Part shown: positions 1-7,778 of the stretch, piece by piece
Position numbering within the stretch: position 1 is the first letter of the stretch
How the letters are laid out: every line of letters begins with the position of its first letter
NCBI RefSeq assembly: GCF_004322775.1
Contig: NZ_CP036403.1
Coordinates: forward strand, 1,550,001-1,614,000
Reading direction: 5' to 3'
Length of the DNA: 64,000 nt
Source: Ornithinimicrobium sufpigmenti
Lineage (GTDB): Bacteria; Actinomycetota; Actinomycetes; Actinomycetales; Dermatophilaceae
Made by a program: the position numbers and the translations under genes
The notes under the pieces: model-generated
What the model was told of the DNA's origin: nothing
Database searches by the model: none
Seen by the model: the letters and a program-made list of their open reading frames with translations, nothing else

Positions 1-1
1 C

Positions 2-637
2 CACCGCGCCTACCTCGTCTTCTACCTCACCCTGCTGGTGCTGCTGGTGTCCGCCCGCGACCTGGTGCGGCGCCGGCAGGAGCTGGTGCGCCGGACGCTG
101 GTGCTGGTGACCGTGGCGCAGCAGCTGGTGATGTATGGCGTCCACCTGACCCGTGGCGACCGCTGGGACCAGGCGCTGCCGCTGCACGTGTGCCGGGTGT
201 GCACGCTGCTGGGTCTGGTCTGGCTGCTGACCGGCGAGGACGGGGCCATGCAGGTCGCCTTCTACCTCGGCCTGTTCGCCTACGGCAGCCTGGCCTACCC
301 CTACGGGATCGAGCCGCGGGACCACGTCATGGGGTGGAGCTTCGTGGTCAACCACTCCCTGACCCTGCTGCTGCCGGTGTACGCCGGGATCGTGCACGGC
401 TGGCGGCCCCACCTGCGCGGCCTGCGCTGGTCCTACCTGACCTTCCTGGGCTACCTGGCGGTCGCGGACCTCACCAACCGCCGGACCGGCGGCAACTACT
501 TCTACCTGCAGGACCGGCCCGTCCTGCGCTCGCTGTCGCACCGGCGTTACCTCGCGACCGTCGCGGCCGGCGCGGGCGTCCTGTTCGGTGCAGGGTATGC
601 CGTCTCGCGGCTCTGGTCCGGGCCGCGCCTACCATGA
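2..637 (+). CDS. Integral membrane protein, TIGR02206/YwaF-like, 5' truncated by window edge
   Basis: The reading frame is open from base 2 to a stop at 637, so the gene begins outside the window; a GTG at 38 is internal to a hydrophobic stretch and unlikely to be the start. At least six hydrophobic segments are visible, and near the C-terminus is NRRTGGNYFYLQDRP. A GxNYxxL-type motif after the last helices is characteristic, from memory, of the TIGR02206 (TP0381/YwaF) family of multi-spanning proteins. Their function is unknown; some family members sit near lipid or cell-envelope genes. The protein ends in a basic cytoplasmic tail. A small membrane-protein gene follows 25 bases downstream on the same strand. 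Confidence 0.65.
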   Translation, partial: HRAYLVFYLTLLVLLVSARDLVRRRQELVRRTLVLVTVAQQLVMYGVHLTRGDRWDQALPLHVCRVCTLLGLVWLLTGEDGAMQVAFYLGLFAYGSLAYPYGIEPRDHVMGWSFVVNHSLTLLLPVYAGIVHGWRPHLRGLRWSYLTFLGYLAVADLTNRRTGGNYFYLQDRPVLRSLSHRRYLATVAAGAGVLFGAGYAVSRLWSGPRLP

Positions 638-662
638 CGGTGTCGACGTGGACGAGAGAGCG

Positions 663-794
663 GTGAGCGCGATGGACAACGTCTGGACGATCGTGGTGAT
701 GGTGCTGCTCGGGGTCCCGCTGTTCCTCGGTCTCCGCTACCTGGCTACCAGGCGGGCGATCGACCGGGCGCGGCGGCGGCAGTCGGGCCGGTGA
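663..794 (+). CDS. Small single-pass membrane protein, hypothetical
   Basis: A short frame encodes about 41-44 residues: one hydrophobic segment (VWTIVVMVLLGVPLFLG) followed by a strongly basic tail (RRAIDRARRRQ), the pattern of an N-out/C-in single-pass protein. The start could be GTG at 663 or ATG at 672; GAGAG lies about 8-12 bases upstream of either. It lies between two membrane-protein genes on the same strand with gaps of 25 and 48 bases, so cotranscription is likely. No family is recognised, and it could be a chance frame, although the charge and hydrophobicity pattern argues for a real product. Confidence 0.45.
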   Translation: MSAMDNVWTIVVMVLLGVPLFLGLRYLATRRAIDRARRRQSGR

Positions 795-842
795 GCCGCT
801 GGCTAGGCAGGGTGGCAGCGGTTCTGACCGGGAGGCGCTGAC

Positions 843-1679
843 GTGGGGCGGTTGATCTTCCTGGTCGCCCTCGTGGCGCTGCTGGCACTGGTCGTCATCG
901 TCGTGCTGCGGGCCCGGGACGCCCTGGTCGACCGGGCCGACCGGGCCGCCCGCATCGGTCCGGACCAGCGCCGGCAGCAGGCCCTGGAGGAGGCCCGACA
1001 GCGGTTGCGCGCTGCGGAGAAGAGCCACGCCAAGCGGGTCCGGCGGGCTCGCAAGCAGGTCACCGTGGCGGGCCGCGACCTCGTCCTCGCCAAGGTGGGG
1101 CCGCTGGTCCTGGGCGCCTGCACCCTCACGGTGAAGAAGAGGATGTACGAGCTCAGCCCCTCCACCGTCTTCCGGGTCGACGTCGAGGGGGAGATCAGGC
1201 AGGTGGTCACCCGGCGCGGGGACGGCGGGAAGCCGGAGAAGACCGTGCGCGACGACCAGCGGGAGGTCTTCGTGACGATCAGCGACGACGCCTGGGCCGA
1301 CGTGGTCAAGCTGCCCCCTACCCAGCTGGAGGGCGCCCGGCGACTGCAGGCCGTCGGTGAGGCCGCGGTCCGCAACCTGCAGACCGCCCGGGACGAGCGG
1401 GACGTCCGCATCCTCGCCGCCGAGGCTGAGCTGGAGAGCGTCCTGACCGACACCGCTGACGTGGACGCAGCCCGGATGACGGTGGAGGACCTCGAGGGGG
1501 TCGGGCCCCGGCGGATCGACGTTCCCGAGCCGCCGACGCAGGCAGCGGATGCTCTGGACACGCCGGACGGTCGAACCCAGGCGGGCGACGCCGCCCCCGG
1601 TCACCACGCTGACGACGGCCCTGACGACGACCCTGACGACGGCCCGTACGACGACCCCTACGGGCGCGAAGAGCGCTGA
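843..1679 (+). CDS. Membrane-anchored coiled-coil protein, hypothetical
   Basis: 278 residues starting at GTG 843, with GGGAGG about eight bases upstream. Residues 2-22 are a hydrophobic anchor (LIFLVALVALLALVVIVVL). Then comes a charged helical stretch rich in Arg, Glu and Ala (about 30-75) that should form a coiled coil, a middle beta-rich portion (about 80-150) and a second helical portion (about 160-205). The tail is acidic and Pro/Gly/Asp-rich with repeated DDGPDDDPDD units. Topology suggests a cytoplasmic protein tethered to the membrane. No known family is recognised. The gene runs convergently into the DUF5671 gene, six bases separating the two stops. Confidence 0.6.
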   Translation: MGRLIFLVALVALLALVVIVVLRARDALVDRADRAARIGPDQRRQQALEEARQRLRAAEKSHAKRVRRARKQVTVAGRDLVLAKVGPLVLGACTLTVKKRMYELSPSTVFRVDVEGEIRQVVTRRGDGGKPEKTVRDDQREVFVTISDDAWADVVKLPPTQLEGARRLQAVGEAAVRNLQTARDERDVRILAAEAELESVLTDTADVDAARMTVEDLEGVGPRRIDVPEPPTQAADALDTPDGRTQAGDAAPGHHADDGPDDDPDDGPYDDPYGREER

Positions 1680-1685
1680 CCGGGC

Positions 1686-3437
1686 TCAGCGCCGGACCGG
1701 CAGCACCTGCAGCCCGTCCGCGCCGGCCACGACCACCAGGTCCCCGGCGGGAGCGGCGTCGAGAGCCCCGACCAGGTCGTCGAGCGACCACGGCGCGGCG
1801 CCGTCGTCGGCCCGGACGACGAGCCGCGCCTGCGCGCCCGTGCGTCGGGCCAGCTCGGCCACGACATCGGGCGCATCGGCACCGACGAGCAGCACCCGAC
1901 GGTCGAGGCTCTCCCGATCCTGGCGGCCCCCGGCCGTGGCCGACGCGGTCGTCTCCTCCGGCGCCAGAGCCCGGTCGGCCCGGAAGACCGTCCAGTGGTA
2001 GGCCGAGAGCAACGAGGCGGTGACCAGGACGCCGACCGCGAACCGGATCCGGCGCAGGGTCTCGGCGTCCAGCTGGCCGGCCAGCGCGTCCTCCAGGACC
2101 AGGTAGACCAGGGTGAGCAGGGCGATGACCGCGGCCAGGCCCATGAGCCCGAAGAGCACCAGCAGGTAGAACCGCCGCGTGGGGGAGGCGACCTCGGTGG
2201 GCGGGTCCTGCGCCCGGGCCAGCTGCACCAGGCGCCAGTGCCACCACCACACCGGCAGGCCGACCACGAGCAGGACGAGGGCCCCCAGCAGGGCGTTGAC
2301 CGCGGAGCCACCGACGACCAGGTCGGCCCCGGCGGCGAGCGCCTCGACCAGCGTGACCAGCACCATGACGAGGCCGGCCCCGGCGGCCCCCAGCCCGACG
2401 GCGGACAGTAGGTACTCGTAGACCCGGCGGACCTCGTCACGCGGCGCGGCCCGGCGTGCGGCCAGCACCTCCTGGTGGTACCACCCCACGAGCAGCCCGA
2501 CGACGATCGTGCCCAGCTGGCCCGGGGCGGCGAGGAAGTGCCCCCGCGCCGAGACCGCACCCGGGTCCCCGACCAGCCAGACCAGCACGTGCCACAGCAG
2601 CAGGCTCCCGGCGGTGATGGCTGCGACGAGGGCGGCCCCCACGCCGGCGAGCAGCACCAGCGCCAGCCAGCCGGTGTCCCGTGGCCCGCGGGCCAGGCCG
2701 CGCACCCAGTACACCGCCCAGAAGGCGCCGGCCCCGACCAGCAGCGTCAGCCCCTCGAGCATGTCCGGGGCGGTCGTCGGGACCAGGGAGGGGCCGGTGA
2801 GACCGAGCAGCTCCCGCAGTGCGGCCCCCAGCACGGTGACGAGCCCGACCGCGGCCGCCACCAGGGTGATGAGGGTGCCGAGGAGGCGCTCCAGGCGCAG
2901 CTGGCCCGGGGCCGTGCTGAGCCGACCCCAGCGCCGGTGCACCCACCAGATCGCCAGCCACACCAGCACCTGCACCAGCGTTCCGGGCCGCCTGGGGCCG
3001 TGCAGGAACGAGTCGGCGGCCCCCTGCCAGCCGGAGAGGATCACCAGCAGGCTGATCACCAGCACGAGGGTGAGGTAGGCCGTCCACAACGCGGCCCGTC
3101 CCTCCCTGGGCTCCGCACGATGCCGCCGGCGGGTCCACCAGGCCAGGGCGACCCACAGCGGCAGGGCGATGACCGTGAAGGTGAGGTACAGCGCCAGCAG
3201 GCTGTCGTCCCACGCCATGGTGGCCGTGGGGTCCACCGCGGCGTCCAGGAGCCGACGGAGGAGCCCCGTCAGGCCGGAGCCGGCGGCGAAGAGCAGCCCG
3301 GCCAGGATCAGGTACTGGAAGAACTGCCGCACCGGGTTGCCGGTGTCGGCGGTGAGCTGCGCGCTCCCGCCGCGGCGCTGCCCGGCCACGACGACGGCCG
3401 CGACGACCACAGCGAGGAGGAGGAGGGCGAGGATCAC
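1686..3437 (-). CDS. Large polytopic membrane protein with four DUF5671-like repeats
   Basis: 583 residues from GTG 3437, chosen because GGAGGTG lies eight bases upstream and the frame begins directly with a membrane helix. After the first helix (2-18) the sequence shows four similar units starting near residues 34, 180, 335 and 418, each with a phrase like FFQYLILAGLLFAAGSGL or VYEYLLSAVGLGAAGAG, two to three helices, and an aromatic/basic WxxxW...RR stretch. This is the pattern I associate with DUF5671. Residues 500-583 form a soluble C-terminal domain. Function is unknown. The GTGA overlap with the upstream gene at 3434-3437 indicates a two-gene operon. Confidence 0.7.
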   Translation of the reverse strand: MILALLLLAVVVAAVVVAGQRRGGSAQLTADTGNPVRQFFQYLILAGLLFAAGSGLTGLLRRLLDAAVDPTATMAWDDSLLALYLTFTVIALPLWVALAWWTRRRHRAEPREGRAALWTAYLTLVLVISLLVILSGWQGAADSFLHGPRRPGTLVQVLVWLAIWWVHRRWGRLSTAPGQLRLERLLGTLITLVAAAVGLVTVLGAALRELLGLTGPSLVPTTAPDMLEGLTLLVGAGAFWAVYWVRGLARGPRDTGWLALVLLAGVGAALVAAITAGSLLLWHVLVWLVGDPGAVSARGHFLAAPGQLGTIVVGLLVGWYHQEVLAARRAAPRDEVRRVYEYLLSAVGLGAAGAGLVMVLVTLVEALAAGADLVVGGSAVNALLGALVLLVVGLPVWWWHWRLVQLARAQDPPTEVASPTRRFYLLVLFGLMGLAAVIALLTLVYLVLEDALAGQLDAETLRRIRFAVGVLVTASLLSAYHWTVFRADRALAPEETTASATAGGRQDRESLDRRVLLVGADAPDVVAELARRTGAQARLVVRADDGAAPWSLDDLVGALDAAPAGDLVVVAGADGLQVLPVRR

Positions 3438-3886
3438 GGCCGCGTCACCTCCGGACGGCAGGTGTAGAGCGGCCAGGGGGTGCCGGTGACCAGCCACTCG
3501 CCGTCCACCTGGCGCAGCTCCAGGGTCTCCTCGTTCGTCCACTCCGAGGCGTCGAACGGGCCGCCCGAGGCGCTGACCACGTCCAGGCGCACCGTCGCGC
3601 GGTCACCGTCGACGGAGGTGTCCCTCAGCACGACCCGGGCCCCGGGCCTGACCCATGACTCCTCGACGTGCTGGGCGGTGCAGCCGGCGGCCGGGTCGAG
3701 GTGCCGGACGGCTTCCTCGCCGTCCTTGGCGACGGCTGCCACGGCGTAGGACTGCACGGCGGCCTCGGGTGAGCCCTCGGCATACCCCGGATCCGCCCGG
3801 GTCGCCGAGAGGACGGCCGCGACCACCGCCAGCAGCAGCAGACCCGCGACGGCTGCGAGGAGGATGCGGGTGGGCCGGTCGGACAT
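3434..3886 (-). CDS. Membrane-anchored or secreted hypothetical protein with NTF2/lumazine-like fold
   Basis: 150 residues from ATG 3886. An N-terminal signal anchor (ILLAAVAGLLLLAVVAAVL, about 8-26) is followed by an exported domain of about 115 residues. That domain opens with SPEAAVQSYAVAAVAKDGEEAVRHL and ends with the phrase LELRQVDGEWLVTGTPW, which resembles the DUF4878/SnoaL-like pattern of actinobacterial anchored proteins. Two cysteines (CTAQHVEE and LYTCRPE) could form a disulfide outside the cell. Translationally coupled by a four-base overlap to the downstream DUF5671-like gene, so the two may work together at the membrane. Function unknown. Confidence 0.6.
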   Translation of the reverse strand: MSDRPTRILLAAVAGLLLLAVVAAVLSATRADPGYAEGSPEAAVQSYAVAAVAKDGEEAVRHLDPAAGCTAQHVEESWVRPGARVVLRDTSVDGDRATVRLDVVSASGGPFDASEWTNEETLELRQVDGEWLVTGTPWPLYTCRPEVTRP

Positions 3887-4013
3887 GCCTGCATGCTGCC
3901 ACCGCGCGGCGCCGAAGCACCAGCGCCTCGCCGGTGCGACCCTGTCCGAGATCAGGCGTCGACGTCGCAGGTCAGCCGCGATCTGCGCCGGCCGGCCGAC
4001 AGCGAGGCGCGTC

Positions 4014-6485
4014 CTAGCCGAGCGCGGCGATCGGGGCCGGTGCGGGTGTGCCGGAGCCGTCCCGCTTGTCTCCGGTCTCGGGCAGCTCCACCGCGACCCC
4101 GTTGCCGGAGGCGGCGCGGGCGGGGGCGGCTCCGGCCCACGCCAGGACCAGCGCGTCCTCGCCGCGCACGAAGCGGTGGCAGCGCACCCCACCGGTGGCC
4201 CGCCCCTTGCTCGGGTAGGCCCACATGTCGGTCACCTTGACAGAGCCGTTCTGGGCGCCGGGTGGTGCGCCTGCGGAGCCGGCCACGGTGACGACCACGT
4301 TCTCGGCCTCGGGGTCGACGGCGGTGAAGGAGACCACCGTCGCGCCCGGAGCCAGCTTGATGCCGGCCACGCCGCCACCGGCCCGGCCCTGCGGCCGGAC
4401 CAGGCCGGCGGAGTAGTGCAGGAGCTGGGCGTCGGAGGTCACGAAGACCAGCGACTCCTCGCCGGTCGCCAGCTCCACCGCGCCGACGACGCTGTCACCG
4501 TCCCTCAGCGCGATCACCTCGAACTCCGAGCGGTTGCCCGGGAGGTCCGGGTTGACCCGCTTGACCACGCCCTGGCGCGTCCCGAGGGTGAGGCCCGGTC
4601 CTTGACCGTCGAGGGTGCAGAGGGTCAGCGCGCGCTCGTCCGGGGGCAGGTCGAGGTATGCGGTCAGCGGCGCCCCGCCGGACAGCGAGGGCGCGTCCGC
4701 GGTCGGGGGCAGCGTCGGCAGCTCCAGCACGGACAGCCGCAGCACCCGCCCCGCGGAGGTGACCACCCCGATCTCCCCTCGCGCGGTGGTGCGGACCGTG
4801 GCGGTGATGAGGTCGTGCTTCTTGCGCCGGCCGCCGGTGCCCAGGTCCTCGTCCGTCGTCGTCCGGGCCACCAGGCCCGTGCTGGACAGCAGCACCCAGC
4901 AGGGGTCGTCGGCGACCTCCAGGTCCAGCGGCGCCTTGCCGGCAGCCAGGGTGGCGGCGGACGACATACCGGGTCCGCCCGCCGACTCCAGGAGCACCGT
5001 GCGCCGGGGGGTGCCGTGCTCCTTGGCGACCTCGGCGAGTTCGTCACTGACCATCCGCAGCAGCAGCTGCTGGTCGGCCAGGATCGCCTCGAGCCGCTCG
5101 ATCTCGCGCTGCAGCTCGTCGCGCTCGGCCTCCAGCTCGATGCGGGAGAACTTGGTCAGCCGGCGCAGCTGCAGCTCCAGGATGTAGTCGGCCTGGACCT
5201 GGGAGAGGTCGAAGACCTGGATCAGCCGTTCCTTGGCGATCCGTGCGTCGTCGGAGGAGCGGATGAGCTGGATGACCTCGTCGATGTCCAGGATCGCCAC
5301 CAGCAGCCCCTCGACCAGGTGCAGGCGGTCCTGCTTCTTGCCCAGCCGGTGCTCGGTGCGGCGCCGCACGACGTCGGTGCGGAAGTCGACGTAGACCTGG
5401 AGCAGCTCCTTCAGGCCCAGGGTGCGCGGCTGGCCGTCGACGAGCGCGACGTTGTTGATGCCGAAGGACTCCTCCATGGGCGTGAGCTTGTAGAGCTGCT
5501 CGAGCACCGCCTCGGGGTTGAAGCCGGTCTTGATCTCGATGACCAGCTGCAGGCCCTTGGAGCGGTCGGTGAGGTCGATGATGTCGGAGATGCCCTGCAG
5601 CTTCTTGGACTGCACCAGCTGCTTGACCTTCTCGATCACCTTCTCGGCGCCCACCAGGTAGGGCAGCTCGGTGACCACGATGCCCTTCTTGCGCGCGGTC
5701 ACGTTCTCGATCCGGGCGCTGGCGCGGGTGCGGAAGGAGCCGCGGCCGCTCTCGTAGGCGTCGCGGATCCCGTCCAGGCCGACGATGCGCCCGCCCAGGG
5801 GCAGGTCGGGGCCGGGCACGAAGCGCATCAGCGCGTCCAGGTCGGCGTCCGGGTGGGCGATGAGGTGCCGGGCCGCGCCGATCACCTCCACCAGGTTGTG
5901 CGGCGGCATGTTGGTGGCCATCCCGACGGCGATGCCGGTGGCGCCGTTGACCAGCAGGTTGGGGAAGGCCGCGGGCAGCACCTCCGGCTGGGTGAGCTGG
6001 TCGTCGTAGTTGGGCACGAAGTCGACGGTGTCCTCGTCCAGGCTGGCCGTCATCAGCAGTGCCGCCGGGGCCATCCGCGCCTCGGTGTAGCGGCTGGCGG
6101 CGGGTCCGTCGTCGAGGGAGCCGAAGTTGCCGTGCCCGTCGACCAGCGGCAGCCGCATCGTGAACGGCTGCGCCATCCGGACCATCGCGTCGTAGATCGC
6201 GGTGTCCCCGTGCGGGTGGTACTTACCCATCACCTCACCGACCACGCGGGAGCACTTGACGTGGCTGCGGTCGGGCCGCAGACCCAGCTCGTGCATCGCG
6301 TAGAGGATCCGGCGCTGCACCGGCTTCAGGCCGTCGCGGGCGTCCGGCAGCGCGCGGGAGTAGATGACCGAGTAGGCGTACTCCAGGAAGGCCCCCTCCA
6401 TCTCCTCCTGGACGTCGACCTCGACGATCTTCTCCTCGACGTCGAAGAGGTCCGGCTCCTGGGAACGGCGGGTGCGGCGGGCCAT
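4014..6485 (-). CDS. parC: DNA topoisomerase IV subunit A (ParC-type)
   Basis: 823 residues from ATG 6485, AGGAG about 12 bases upstream. This is the breakage-reunion subunit of a type IIA topoisomerase, which decatenates chromosomes with ParE. The winged-helix region carries [20 protein letters not shown], and the catalytic tyrosine is Tyr133 in SRYTEARM; Thr95 and Asp99 occupy the usual quinolone-resistance positions. A coiled-coil region (about 420-480) and a C-terminal beta-pinwheel with degenerate Gly-Arg-rich blades follow. I call ParC rather than GyrA from [14 protein letters not shown] and [11 protein letters not shown], which match actinobacterial ParC as I remember it. The C-terminus is slightly extended and acidic. 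No parE is in the window. Confidence 0.88.
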   Translation of the reverse strand: MARRTRRSQEPDLFDVEEKIVEVDVQEEMEGAFLEYAYSVIYSRALPDARDGLKPVQRRILYAMHELGLRPDRSHVKCSRVVGEVMGKYHPHGDTAIYDAMVRMAQPFTMRLPLVDGHGNFGSLDDGPAASRYTEARMAPAALLMTASLDEDTVDFVPNYDDQLTQPEVLPAAFPNLLVNGATGIAVGMATNMPPHNLVEVIGAARHLIAHPDADLDALMRFVPGPDLPLGGRIVGLDGIRDAYESGRGSFRTRASARIENVTARKKGIVVTELPYLVGAEKVIEKVKQLVQSKKLQGISDIIDLTDRSKGLQLVIEIKTGFNPEAVLEQLYKLTPMEESFGINNVALVDGQPRTLGLKELLQVYVDFRTDVVRRRTEHRLGKKQDRLHLVEGLLVAILDIDEVIQLIRSSDDARIAKERLIQVFDLSQVQADYILELQLRRLTKFSRIELEAERDELQREIERLEAILADQQLLLRMVSDELAEVAKEHGTPRRTVLLESAGGPGMSSAATLAAGKAPLDLEVADDPCWVLLSSTGLVARTTTDEDLGTGGRRKKHDLITATVRTTARGEIGVVTSAGRVLRLSVLELPTLPPTADAPSLSGGAPLTAYLDLPPDERALTLCTLDGQGPGLTLGTRQGVVKRVNPDLPGNRSEFEVIALRDGDSVVGAVELATGEESLVFVTSDAQLLHYSAGLVRPQGRAGGGVAGIKLAPGATVVSFTAVDPEAENVVVTVAGSAGAPPGAQNGSVKVTDMWAYPSKGRATGGVRCHRFVRGEDALVLAWAGAAPARAASGNGVAVELPETGDKRDGSGTPAPAPIAALG

Positions 6486-6716
6486 GGGGTGGTGGTGCTC
6501 CTGGTGGTGTCGGGGCGAGGGGTGCTCGACGGGGTCCGGATCAGGGTATGTCGTGCCGCCCTGCGGGCAGAGCAGGCGCGGCGTGCGGTCGTGGTCGGCC
6601 GGGGCTCTGGGGGTCTTGGCCCGGCGGTCCCGGTCCTGCGGTCGCGGTCCTGCCCCTTCTGCGTCCCGGCGCGAAGACCGCAGGACCACAGTCGCCGGAC
6701 ACCGGTCCCTTGCGCG

Positions 6717-6742
6717 ACAAGGTAGGGCGTGGGGTACCTTGT
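6717..6742 (+). promoter_or_regulatory. PadR operator overlapping a leaderless padR promoter
   Basis: A perfect inverted repeat ACAAGGTA (6717-6724), ten-base spacer, TACCTTGT (6735-6742) ends five bases before the padR ATG at 6748. The right arm contains TACCTT (6735-6740), placed seven bases before the ATG like a leaderless -10 box; TTGCGC at 6710-6715 is a possible -35. Symmetry, spacing and position fit autoregulation by the PadR protein encoded immediately downstream. Confidence 0.75.
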
Positions 6743-6747
6743 GACGC

Positions 6748-7083
6748 ATGGCATCGGCGCAGGCGGTCACCCAGCTCCGCAGGGGGGTCCTGGAGCACTG
6801 CGTCCTGGCCCTGCTCCGGGACGAGGAGCGCTACGGCTACGACCTCGTCACCGAGCTCTCCGAGGCCGGCCTGCTCGCCAGCGAGGGCACGATCTACCCG
6901 CTGCTCAGCAGGCTGCGCAAGGAGGAGCTGGTGCGCACCTCCTGGCGGGAGTCGCCCAGCGGACCGCCGCGCCGCTACTACGCGCTCACCGACCAGGGCC
7001 GGGCGGCCCTGAGCGACTTCACCCGGTCGTGGACGGACTTCAGGGCCTCCGTCGACCAGATCCTGCTCGGAAGGACAACCTGA
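6748..7083 (+). CDS. PadR-family transcriptional regulator
   Basis: 111 residues, the usual length for the short PadR class. The winged-helix domain shows the family phrases [43 protein letters not shown] and a wing with [16 protein letters not shown]; the short C-terminal helix for dimerisation follows. PadR proteins usually repress their own operon and release DNA on binding a small molecule. The gene starts five bases downstream of a perfect inverted repeat (6717-6742) and overlaps the next gene by four bases. PadR plus HAAS-domain membrane protein is a recurrent pairing in Gram-positive bacteria and suggests control of an envelope-response protein. Confidence 0.88.
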   Translation: MASAQAVTQLRRGVLEHCVLALLRDEERYGYDLVTELSEAGLLASEGTIYPLLSRLRKEELVRTSWRESPSGPPRRYYALTDQGRAALSDFTRSWTDFRASVDQILLGRTT

Positions 7084-7778
7084 TGATGACTGCGCTCGAC
7101 CACCCGCTGGTGCAGGACTACCTGGACCGGCTGCACGCCGAGACCGCGCGCCTGCCTGACCCCGAGGGCCGGGAGCTGCGGATGCAGATCCGCGAGCACC
7201 TCACCGAGGCCCTGCCCGCGAGGCCCTCCGAGAGCGAGGTGCGCGACGTCCTCGACCGGCTCGGTGACCCGGTCGACCTGGTGGACGCCGCAGAGGGTGT
7301 CGACTCACGGACCGGTGCCGCCCGGCGGCGCGGGCGCGAGGGCGCGCGACGCGAGCCCGAGGGCGCCTGGCGCGAGGCCGGGGCTCTGGTGGGTCTCGTC
7401 GGCGGGGCGCTGCTCTTCTGGCTGCCGCTGGTCAACGTGGTGCTGTGGGTCGGAGGTCTCGTGCTCCTGGTCCTCTCCCGCCGCTGGAGCGTGGCCGACA
7501 AGGTGTGGGGTGCGCTGATGCTCGGCCTCGGCCCCTGGCTGTTCCTCCTCGCTGCCGCACTTCCCTGGGTCATGACCACCGAGGCCTGCATGTCCGACGA
7601 GGCGGGAGTCGTCACCTGCACCGGTGGCGGTGACGGCGGCCTGACCGCCCTCAACATCATCGTCTGGGTCCTGACCATCTCCTACGTCGTCCTCTACGTG
7701 GGGACCCTGGTGCGGCTGATCCGGGCGGCTGCGCGGGCTCAGCCGTCCCGCATGTCCGAGACCGTCGTCAGCGTGTAG
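7083..7778 (+). CDS. HAAS-domain (DUF1700-like) membrane protein
   Basis: 231 residues. Residues 1-70 form the HAAS-type helical domain (LVQDYLDRLHAETARLPDPE, MQIREHLTEALPARPSESEV, VLDRLGDPVDLVDAAEG), the module that typically accompanies PadR regulators. A basic linker is followed by about four membrane helices (100-215); an extracytoplasmic loop contains two cysteines (TEACMSDEAGVVTCTGG) that may form a disulfide. Start ATG 7083 overlaps the padR stop as ATGATG. Family knowledge suggests the HAAS domain acts in signalling or protein contact with PadR; the exact role is unknown. The 3' end overlaps the convergent gene at 7739 by 40 bases. Confidence 0.72.
   Translation: MMTALDHPLVQDYLDRLHAETARLPDPEGRELRMQIREHLTEALPARPSESEVRDVLDRLGDPVDLVDAAEGVDSRTGAARRRGREGARREPEGAWREAGALVGLVGGALLFWLPLVNVVLWVGGLVLLVLSRRWSVADKVWGALMLGLGPWLFLLAAALPWVMTTEACMSDEAGVVTCTGGGDGGLTALNIIVWVLTISYVVLYVGTLVRLIRAAARAQPSRMSETVVSV

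Noticed and set aside
3864-6725. Plus-strand open frame of 953 codons opposite parC
   Set aside because: Antisense shadow of parC; translation is Gly/Asp/Val/Leu-rich with no domain, and parC has all topoisomerase motifs.
6486-6747. Possible small gene between parC and padR
   Set aside because: Short frames here have low-complexity translations and no ribosome site; the region is best explained as two divergent promoters.
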